NCBI GenBank assembly: GCA_905198835.1
Contig: CAJKDY010000023.1
Span: 1 to 5,530, forward strand
From: an uncultured Eubacteriales bacterium
GTDB lineage: Bacteria; Bacillota; Clostridia; Oscillospirales; Oscillospiraceae
Direction of reading: 5' to 3'
Length of the DNA: 5,530 nt
Part shown: positions 1-3,578 of the stretch, piece after piece
Position numbering within the stretch: position 1 is the first letter of the stretch
How the letters are laid out: each line of letters begins with the position of its first letter
Program-made: the position numbers and the translations under genes
Notes under the pieces: model-generated
Seen by the model: only the letters and a program-made list of their open reading frames with translations
Databases searched by the model: none
Told to the model about the DNA's origin: nothing

Positions 1-95
1 TGGCACAGTCGGGGGAACGACAACGATCAGGAAAACGCCGGTTACGTGAGGGAAAGCGCGGGCGGCAGCGAACAGGCATAGCGCGCTGAGGAAGT

Positions 96-158
96 GCAGA
101 AACGCAGTTTCTGCCGGCGTTCTTTCCCCCATTTCTTCCGCTGTTGGAAGAAATGGGG
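96..158. repeat. Two adjacent perfect inverted repeats (hairpins)
   Basis: GCAGAAAC (96-103) and GTTTCTGC (107-114) form an 8-bp stem around a GCA loop. CCCCATTTCTTCC (127-139) and GGAAGAAATGGGG (146-158) form a 13-bp perfect stem with a 6-nt loop. Neither is followed by a T-tract on either strand, so they do not look like intrinsic terminators. They could be part of a dispersed palindromic element or a structured RNA. Confidence 0.65.
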
Positions 159-162
159 CCGT

Positions 163-244
163 CGGAGACAAAAGAAACGCTCGCGCCGGGGCGCGAAACT
201 ATCCCCGGCGGAGACAAAGAAAGCGCTCGCGCCGGGGCGCGAAA
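163..244. repeat. Tandem direct repeat, two 36-bp copies with a 46-bp period
   Basis: Copy 1 is 163-198 and copy 2 is 209-244. Both begin CGGAGACAAA, differ slightly around a short A/G-rich stretch, and then share CGCTCGCGCCGGGGCGCGAAA-type sequence. Each copy contains the imperfect palindrome CGCGCCGGGGCGCG. The 10-bp spacer ends in CCCCGGCG (203-210, running into copy 2), which can pair with CGCCGGGG inside either copy (184-191 or 230-237). It looks like a non-coding repeat unit. Only two copies are visible. Confidence 0.7.
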
Positions 245-275
245 TAGCCACTGCGCCGGCTGCGGGCGGGGGACG

Positions 276-304
276 AAAAAAGGACCGGCGGGGCCGGTCC
301 TTTT
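276..304 (-). terminator. Intrinsic terminator of the lspA-rluD operon
   Basis: GGACCGGC (282-289) and GCCGGTCC (293-300) form an 8-bp GC-rich stem with a GGG loop. Flanking A (276-281) and T (301-304) runs extend it. Read on the minus strand, the stem is followed by six T residues. It begins 23 nt after the rluD stop codon. The flanking T run means it could also act on plus-strand transcripts. Confidence 0.92.
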
Positions 305-326
305 GCCTTCTTTTCGGCTGCACAGC

Positions 327-1241
327 TTACTGGGACTTGTTTTGCAGCTTTTGGAGCATGGCGGTGAATTCGGGCGGCAGGGGGCAGTGGAGCTCTACCG
401 GCTCGCCGGTGCGGGGATGGATGAAGCGCAGGCCGGTGGCGTGGAGGCACTGGCCGGTGAGGCCGGGGACCGGCTTTTTGGTGCCGTAGACCGTGTCGCC
501 CAGGATGGGGTGGCCGATGTAGGCCATGTGGACGCGGATCTGGTGGGTGCGGCCGGTCTCCAGGCGGCAGCGCAGGTGGGTGACGCCGGGGTAACGGGCG
601 ACGACCTCCCAGTGGGTGACGGCACGGCGGCCGGTGGGGACCACGGCCATCTTTTTCCGGTCGGCGCTGCTGCGGCCGATGGGGGCGTCCACGGTGCCGC
701 TGTCCTGCTTCATATTGCCGGTCACCAGGCACTCGTAGGTGCGGGAGAGGGAGTGGTCCTTCAGCTGCGCGCTGAGGGCCAGGTGGGCGGCGTCGTTTTT
801 GGCGGCGATGATGAGGCCGCTGGTATCGCGGTCGATGCGGTGGACGATGCCGGGGCGCTTTTCGCCGCCGATGCCGGAGAGACTGTCGCCGCAGTGGTGG
901 AGCAGGGCGTTGACCAGGGTGCCGTCCGGGTGGCCGGGGGCCGGATGGACCACCAGGCCCGTGGGCTTGTTGACCACGATGACGTCGTCGTCCTCGTAGA
1001 CCACGTCCAGGGGGATGTCCTGGGGGGGCAGGGCCGTCTCGCGGAGCTGGGGGACGTCCACGGTGACCGTCTCACCGCCGGAGAGGCGGGCGCTTTTAGA
1101 GGCGGGCTTGCCGTTGACACGGACGCGGCCCTCGGCGATCAGGCGGGCGGCTTGGGAACGGGTCAGCGCGCCGTCGGCGGAGAGGAAGGCGTCCAGGCGG
1201 ACGCCGGCGTGTTCAGTTGCGGCTGTCAGCTCCCGCGTCAT
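327..1241 (-). CDS. rluD: RluA/RluD family 23S rRNA pseudouridine synthase
   Basis: A 304-residue protein of usual RluD length. It isomerises uridines to pseudouridine in RNA; RluD itself acts on helix 69 of 23S rRNA, in the cytoplasm. An N-terminal S4-type RNA-binding domain spans about residues 14-62 (VRLDAFL, SQAARLI, GRVRVNGK). The catalytic domain follows, with VVNKPTGLVVHP near 89-100, the signature HRIDRDTSG at 134-142 (D137 is the expected nucleophile), and the C-terminal RTHQIRVHMAYIGHPILGD block at 231-249. I chose the ATG at 1241 because AAGGAG (1249-1254) lies 7 nt upstream and the S4 domain begins just after it. Upstream in-frame starts are antisense-like and unsupported. The gene overlaps the end of lspA by 29 bp, so translation is probably coupled. 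In Bacillus the lspA neighbour is ylyB, a member of this family. The family assignment is firm, but the exact target uridines and hence the symbol are inferred. Confidence 0.93.
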   Translation of the reverse strand: MTRELTAATEHAGVRLDAFLSADGALTRSQAARLIAEGRVRVNGKPASKSARLSGGETVTVDVPQLRETALPPQDIPLDVVYEDDDVIVVNKPTGLVVHPAPGHPDGTLVNALLHHCGDSLSGIGGEKRPGIVHRIDRDTSGLIIAAKNDAAHLALSAQLKDHSLSRTYECLVTGNMKQDSGTVDAPIGRSSADRKKMAVVPTGRRAVTHWEVVARYPGVTHLRCRLETGRTHQIRVHMAYIGHPILGDTVYGTKKPVPGLTGQCLHATGLRFIHPRTGEPVELHCPLPPEFTAMLQKLQNKSQ

Positions 1242-1710
1242 GGTCAGGCTCCTTTTTCGGCTTGTCGTATTTGTCGTAGAACCACAGGTAGTACACCGCG
1301 CCCAGCAGGACGCCGATGACCACGAAGATATCCGCCAGGTTGAAGATGGGGTAGGACATGAATTCCAGGTCAAACATATCCACCACGTAGCCGCGGCAGA
1401 GACGGTCGATCATGTTGCCTGCGCCGCCGCCAAGCACCAGCATGGCGGACGTAAGGCCCAGGGGGTGGCGGACGATCTTCTTTACCACCAGATAGACAAC
1501 GGCGGCCATCAGGACGATGGTGACGGCGGCCAGAAGGCCGGTCTTGCCGGAGAAGCTGCTCCAGGCAGCGCCGGTGTTGTGCAGGCGGGTGAGCCGGACG
1601 ATGCCCGGCAGCAGCGGGGCCGACTGTCCCACGTCCAGGTGGGAGGTGACCCACCACTTGAGAAGCTGGTCGCCGCCGATGCAGACGGCCAGCAGGATGA
1701 CATACCACAT
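1213..1710 (-). CDS. lspA: Lipoprotein signal peptidase (signal peptidase II)
   Basis: A 165-residue integral membrane aspartyl protease that removes the signal peptide from diacylglyceryl-modified prolipoproteins at the lipobox cysteine. It has four hydrophobic segments at roughly residues 3-20, 57-77, 87-98 and 126-144. The family motifs are present in order: D14-Q with K18 near the N-terminus, N45-TGAAWS, the GGGAGNMIDR block with catalytic D102, and FNLADIF with the second catalytic D127. Length matches the family. The start at 1710 is supported by GGAGG (1718-1722), 7 nt upstream. The hydrophilic, charged C-terminal tail (KYDKPKKEPDHDAG and beyond) is encoded over the rluD Shine-Dalgarno and start, so lspA translation runs into rluD initiation. 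It is the first gene of a two-gene operon with its own likely promoter. Confidence 0.97.
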   Translation of the reverse strand: MWYVILLAVCIGGDQLLKWWVTSHLDVGQSAPLLPGIVRLTRLHNTGAAWSSFSGKTGLLAAVTIVLMAAVVYLVVKKIVRHPLGLTSAMLVLGGGAGNMIDRLCRGYVVDMFDLEFMSYPIFNLADIFVVIGVLLGAVYYLWFYDKYDKPKKEPDHDAGADSRN

Positions 1711-1741
1711 AGTGTTTCCTCCGGGAGAATGTACTGCTGTT

Positions 1742-1770
1742 ATGATAGACTATTTGGGCGGGGATTGCAA
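1742..1770 (-). promoter_or_regulatory. Probable SigA promoter of lspA-rluD
   Basis: On the minus strand, TTGCAA (1770-1765) and TATCAT (1747-1742) are separated by 17 nt. That is 4/6 and 5/6 matches to the consensus at optimal spacing. Transcription would start near 1735, giving a leader of about 25 nt that contains only the lspA Shine-Dalgarno. It sits just downstream of the terminator of the preceding operon, as expected for a separate unit. Confidence 0.6.
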
Positions 1771-1774
1771 CCGG

Positions 1775-1801
1775 AAAAGAAAAACGCCCCGAGGGGGGGC
1801 G
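1775..1801 (-). terminator. Intrinsic terminator of the sortase-thioesterase operon
   Basis: CGCCCC (1785-1790) and GGGGCG (1796-1801) form a 6-bp stem with a 5-nt loop. On the minus strand the stem is followed by TTTTTCTTTT (1784-1775). It starts 31 nt after the thioesterase stop codon and ends just before the lspA promoter. Confidence 0.88.
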
Positions 1802-1832
1802 CTGCGAGGGGCGGGAAAGGGGTGCCGGGAGG

Positions 1833-2261
1833 TCAGTCCTCCGGGAAGCCGGGCTTCATGCGGAAGGTGTAGGTGCCGTCAGCGCAGAGGGTATCCTGAC
1901 TGTCGGTGACCCAGGCGTGCATGACCACCAGGGTGCGGCCCATGTGGATGGCCTGAGCGTGGCCGCAGAGGACGTCGCCCTGGGCGATGCCCAGGAAGCG
2001 GGTCTCGCAGTTCACCGTAAGGCCGCGGCTGCCCCGGGTGCAGGCGGCGGCGCCGGCTACCTGGTCCAGCAGGGTGCAGTACACGCCGCCGTGGACGATG
2101 CCCAGGGGGTTCAGGTGGCCGGCGGTCAGGCGGACCTCGCCCTCGGCACCGCCGTCGGACAGGGATGTCAGGCGGATGCCGTTTTCTACATTGAAGCTGC
2201 CGGGGCGGTTGGCCCGGCGGAGGATGGTGTCAAAAAGGGCTTGTTGTTCTTCGTGGGTCAT
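1833..2261 (-). CDS. Hotdog-fold thioesterase, PaaI/YdiI-like
   Basis: A 142-residue single-domain protein of the PaaI-type acyl-CoA thioesterase family, which hydrolyses thioesters such as aryl- or acyl-CoA in the cytoplasm. The family signature is clear: NPLGIVHGGVYCTLLDQVAG at residues 51-70, with the HGG turn at 57-59 and D66 in the central-helix position that carries the catalytic acid in PaaI. The following strands (LTVNCETRFLG near 81-91, then the segment up to TYTFRM) match the hotdog sheet. The start at 2261 overlaps the sortase stop codon as ATGA. GGAGG within the end of the sortase frame lies 7 nt upstream, so translation is likely coupled. Substrate cannot be told from sequence. 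Nothing obvious connects it to sortase function. Confidence 0.92.
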   Translation of the reverse strand: MTHEEQQALFDTILRRANRPGSFNVENGIRLTSLSDGGAEGEVRLTAGHLNPLGIVHGGVYCTLLDQVAGAAACTRGSRGLTVNCETRFLGIAQGDVLCGHAQAIHMGRTLVVMHAWVTDSQDTLCADGTYTFRMKPGFPED

Positions 2262-3094
2262 GCGGCGGCCTCCGTGGCGGTGTCGGCGGGGGTATCCTCC
2301 AGCTTGACCAGCTCGCCAAGGACCACATAGCGGTAGTTGGCCGCCTCGTAGGAGCAGGTGCAGAGGGTCACGATCTGGCCGGAGGGGACGCCCTTGCCGG
2401 AGTAGAAGGTAGAATTATTGATGAAGCGCTGGAGCTGGTCGGCGGAGAGAGAGGTGCTGAACACCTCGTGGGTGCCGGGGACAACGATGCCGGCGAACAG
2501 GTCCACCCGGTACTTGCCGGCGTTGGTGTAGAGGAAAAAGTAGGGGTGGGCGTCGTAGTACCACTGCTGCTTATAGTTGGAGATGGAGGCGAACATGGAG
2601 CCGTCGGACATATGGTGGCCATAGAGCACGTTGTTGTGGCCGGAGAAGTCGCTGGGCACGCGGGCGTCCAGGAAGATGGTGCCGTATTCGCTGTAATTGC
2701 CGTACAGGTCGTGGTGGAGGTAATACTCGTTGTTGCCGTCGTAGGCGATGGGGTAGCTGATGGGGGTGCCGGGGCTGTAAATGTAGCCGATGATGTCGTT
2801 GTAGTGGCTCTGCCACCAGCTCAGGTCGATGCCCTTGGGGCCGGTCTGGCGCTCGATCTCCCGCTGGAGGTCGGCCCTGGTCTGGGCGATCATGGCGGCG
2901 GCGTCCGTCTCCGGGGTCATAGCGGCGGCCAGGTCCTCCGCGGAGGGAAGGGCCTTCAGCAGGGCCACGGCCTGGGCCGGTGCGGCGGAGGAAACGGTTT
3001 TGGCCGCGGCGGCGGGGGCGGCGTCGGCGGCCAGCAGGTACAGCGGCACGCCGAGGACCAGCGCCAGCAGCGCGGCGAGGATGCGGTTTTTCAT
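2258..3094 (-). CDS. srtB: Class B sortase
   Basis: A 278-residue membrane-anchored transpeptidase that cleaves a C-terminal sorting signal and links surface proteins to cell-wall peptide or to each other. An N-terminal hydrophobic signal/anchor segment spans about residues 4-26, followed by an Ala-rich helical linker to about 85. The sortase fold follows, with the class B pattern YYLHHDLYGNYSEYGTIFLD (125-144). The predicted catalytic triad is H160 in LYGHHM, C247 in TLCTC and R255 in NYRYVVLGEL. I chose the ATG at 3094 because GAGGGAG (3101-3107) lies 6 nt upstream and the signal peptide begins there; an upstream in-frame start at 3160 falls inside the promoter. The first gene of an operon with the thioesterase. 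No substrate protein with a sorting motif is in the window, so the substrate is unknown. Class B assignment is good; the symbol reflects class only. Confidence 0.93.
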   Translation of the reverse strand: MKNRILAALLALVLGVPLYLLAADAAPAAAAKTVSSAAPAQAVALLKALPSAEDLAAAMTPETDAAAMIAQTRADLQREIERQTGPKGIDLSWWQSHYNDIIGYIYSPGTPISYPIAYDGNNEYYLHHDLYGNYSEYGTIFLDARVPSDFSGHNNVLYGHHMSDGSMFASISNYKQQWYYDAHPYFFLYTNAGKYRVDLFAGIVVPGTHEVFSTSLSADQLQRFINNSTFYSGKGVPSGQIVTLCTCSYEAANYRYVVLGELVKLEDTPADTATEAAA

Positions 3095-3137
3095 GGGGTT
3101 CTCCCTCTCTGTCTCTATTTGGGAACACAACAGCAAT

Positions 3138-3167
3138 ATTATACGCGTACAGGCGGGCAAGCGTCAA
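3138..3167 (-). promoter_or_regulatory. Probable SigA promoter of the sortase-thioesterase operon
   Basis: On the minus strand, TTGACG (3167-3162) and a perfect TATAAT (3143-3138) are 18 nt apart. The start would be near 3131, giving a ~37-nt leader with a good Shine-Dalgarno. The promoter is back-to-back with the plus-strand promoter at 3215-3243; the two -35 boxes are 47 bp apart. Confidence 0.72.
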
Positions 3168-3214
3168 GTTATTGAGAGGAAAAAACATCAAGAGGGGTTG
3201 ATTTTATACACGAT

Positions 3215-3243
3215 TTGACAAAAAGATGCCTGCGGTGTATACT
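3215..3243 (+). promoter_or_regulatory. Strong SigA promoter for the small-ORF transcript
   Basis: TTGACA (3215-3220) and TATACT (3238-3243) are separated by exactly 17 nt: 6/6 and 5/6 consensus matches. An AT-rich stretch (about 3200-3210) lies just upstream. Transcription would begin near 3250, about 58 nt before the ATG of the small ORF. This is among the best promoter matches in the window, yet no large gene follows on this strand. Confidence 0.8.
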
Positions 3244-3307
3244 GCGTCACAAGGACGCTGCAATAAACGGCAGGCGGTCAGTCACAGCCCCGAAAGGGGG
3301 TGACGCC
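3244..3307 (+). promoter_or_regulatory. Structured 5' leader that can mask the Shine-Dalgarno
   Basis: The Shine-Dalgarno AAAGGGGGTGA (3293-3303) is nearly complementary to the 16S rRNA 3' end and well spaced from the ATG. It lies in a hairpin: CCCC (3288-3291), GAAA tetraloop, GGGG (3296-3299), extended past an AG bulge by GTCAC (3281-3285) with GTGAC (3300-3304). Two other segments can compete for the same 3' strand: GCGTCAC (3244-3250, at or just before the transcript start) and GGCGGTCA (3273-3280). A further imperfect hairpin forms from 3254-3261 with 3270-3279. The pairing is direct from the sequence; regulation by masking is inference. Confidence 0.65.
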
Positions 3308-3400
3308 ATGTTTTTCGTACTTACGATCCATGTCTTAGGTCATTCGATCTCGATACGGGTCCAGAAGCTGAAAAGCAGAAACCGCCACCCGGCACGGTGA
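3308..3400 (+). CDS. 30-residue hydrophobic/basic small protein, candidate type I toxin
   Basis: A small ORF starting at the ATG at 3308, directly after a near-ideal Shine-Dalgarno. The N-terminal half (MFFVLTIHVLGHSISIRV) is hydrophobic with alternating polar residues. The C-terminal half (QKLKSRNRHPAR) is strongly basic and hydrophilic. There is no cysteine and no lipobox. The frame is open back to a TTG at 3215, but that codon is the -35 box, so the longer version cannot be made from this promoter. Codon use is less GC-biased than in the neighbours. The last codons form one arm of a terminator-like hairpin and a promoter on the opposite strand faces it. I recognise no named family. The size, layout and leader fit membrane-active type I toxins; the core LxIxxLGxxIxI resembles my recollection of Helicobacter AapA peptides, which I cannot verify here. 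It could instead be a non-toxic small membrane protein or a leader peptide. Confidence 0.68.
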   Translation: MFFVLTIHVLGHSISIRVQKLKSRNRHPAR

Positions 3401-3408
3401 CGGTTTCT
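3371..3408. terminator. Bidirectional hairpin, terminator of the antisense RNA
   Basis: Positions 3377-3389 and 3396-3408 pair as a 13-position stem with one C-A mismatch (AGAAACCG with CGGTTTCT outside, CACC with GGTG inside) around a 6-nt loop. On the minus strand it is followed by GCTTTTC, an acceptable T-tract, so it should end the antisense RNA. On the plus strand the following bases (AAGCTTCTTT) are a weak tract, and the hairpin contains the stop codon of the small ORF. Confidence 0.7.
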
Positions 3409-3464
3409 AAGCTTCTTTAGATTCCTTAACCACAGGGGTTGACCGCTTGTCGCAGCGTCCCCCT
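3371..3464 (-). ncRNA. Predicted ~95-nt antisense RNA, candidate antitoxin
   Basis: A near-consensus minus-strand promoter predicts a start at about 3464, and the hairpin with T-tract at 3371-3408 predicts the end. The RNA would have a strong 5' hairpin: AGGGG with CCCCT, then GAC with GTC, and GCT with AGC around a GCGACA loop. A single-stranded A/U-rich middle and the terminator hairpin follow. It is fully complementary to the 3' end of the small-ORF transcript over the terminator. It also carries GCGGTCAACCCC, which can pair with the small ORF's Shine-Dalgarno region. No ORF with a ribosome binding site is visible in it. Alternative: a far-upstream leader of the sortase operon, though that operon has its own promoter. 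Confidence 0.6.
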
Positions 3465-3470
3465 GCTTTT
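3434..3470 (+). terminator. Possible terminator of the small-ORF transcript
   Basis: On the plus strand AGGGG (3434-3438) pairs with CCCCT (3460-3464). GAC with GTC and GCT with AGC continue the stem past small bulges, and GCTTTTATTAT follows. This is a better plus-strand terminator than the hairpin over the stop codon and would give a transcript of about 220 nt. The same DNA is the 5' hairpin of the antisense RNA, and its T-tract merges with that RNA's -10 box. Confidence 0.5.
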
Positions 3471-3498
3471 ATTATATCCATATCCCGTTGTTTGTCAA
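3471..3498 (-). promoter_or_regulatory. Strong SigA promoter of the antisense RNA
   Basis: On the minus strand, a perfect TTGACA (3498-3493) and a perfect TATAAT (3476-3471) are 16 nt apart. It lies 80 nt beyond the oxidoreductase stop, just after that gene's terminator, and faces the small ORF. The nearest minus-strand gene is the sortase, almost 380 bp away with its own promoter. Confidence 0.8.
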
Positions 3499-3525
3499 GG
3501 GGCGGCCAGCGTTGCCCACCGATGC

Positions 3526-3558
3526 AAAAAAGAGACAGCCGCAAGGCTGTCTCTTTTT
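3526..3558 (-). terminator. Intrinsic terminator of the pyruvate:ferredoxin oxidoreductase gene
   Basis: A perfect 14-bp inverted repeat: 3527-3540 with 3545-3558, core GAGACAGCC and GGCTGTCTC, with a 4-nt loop. On the minus strand it ends in six T residues. It starts 20 nt after the stop codon. The symmetric A and T arms mean it can also stop plus-strand transcripts coming from the small-ORF locus. Confidence 0.96.
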
Positions 3559-3578
3559 GTGCTGTGAGGAGATACGGC

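Larger units (their letters stand above)
1..275. other. Intergenic region without a supportable gene, rich in hairpins and repeats
   Basis: No open frame here has a convincing ribosome binding site, domain or codon pattern. Open frames exist in several phases only because the DNA is GC-rich. What can be seen is structure. There is a perfect 8-bp hairpin with a 3-nt loop (96-103 with 107-114), a perfect 13-bp hairpin with a 6-nt loop (127-139 with 146-158), and two near-identical 36-bp repeats (163-198 and 209-244). The first ~90 bases show nothing I recognise. The region lies beyond the terminator of the lspA-rluD operon, so it is probably untranscribed spacer or the edge of an unseen neighbouring unit. 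Confidence 0.6.
3296..3446. repeat. Short direct repeat linking the Shine-Dalgarno and the antisense RNA
   Basis: GGGGGTGACGCC (3296-3307) covers the ribosome binding site of the small ORF. GGGGTTGACCGC (3435-3446) lies in the region transcribed into the antisense RNA. They share GGGG, then TGAC at the same offset, then GC with one shift. Because the second copy is transcribed from the other strand, the two RNAs become complementary here. The fst/par locus of Enterococcus plasmids also uses direct repeats in this way. Confidence 0.6.
3253..3460. repeat. Inverted repeat shared by the two facing leaders
   Basis: GGACGCTGC (3253-3261) is perfectly inverted at 3452-3460, and GCGGTCA (3274-3280) is perfectly inverted at 3440-3446. 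Each left arm lies just after the promoter of its own transcript: 9 nt past the -10 box on the plus side and 10 nt on the minus side. So the two RNAs begin with related sequences, and a full-length plus transcript could pair its 5' and 3' ends over 16 bp in two blocks. Confidence 0.8.

Noticed and set aside
163..244. CRISPR-like array
   Set aside because: There are only two repeat copies with a 10-bp spacer, and no cas genes nearby. The unit is palindromic but does not have CRISPR dimensions.
42..323. Minus-strand open frame with a repeated FAPRRERF-type peptide
   Set aside because: The peptide repeat only reflects the 46-bp-period DNA repeat. The frame starts without a Shine-Dalgarno and runs through the rluD terminator.
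144..1319. Long plus-strand open frame of 391 codons
   Set aside because: It is antisense to rluD and lspA, both of which have clear motifs and Shine-Dalgarno sites. Its Gly/Ala/Val-rich composition is typical of the complementary frame of a GC-rich gene, and no ribosome binding site supports it.
1242..1373. Longer N-terminus for the pseudouridine synthase (start at 1373)
   Set aside because: The extra 44 residues are antisense-phase sequence inside lspA with no homology to the S4 domain. The ATG at 1241 has AAGGAG at proper spacing.
2468..3175. Plus-strand open frame of 235 codons opposite the sortase
   Set aside because: A Val/Gly-rich low-complexity translation opposite a gene with an intact sortase catalytic triad. 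It is a shadow frame.
3215..3400. 61-codon version of the small ORF starting at TTG 3215
   Set aside because: The TTG is part of the -35 box, so the codons before about 3250 would not be transcribed from the visible promoter. The ATG at 3308 has the near-ideal Shine-Dalgarno.
3371..3498. The minus-strand promoter and hairpin as a leader or attenuator of the sortase operon
   Set aside because: Kept only as an alternative. The sortase has its own promoter at 3138-3167, and the hairpin's T-tract should end the RNA more than 200 bp earlier.
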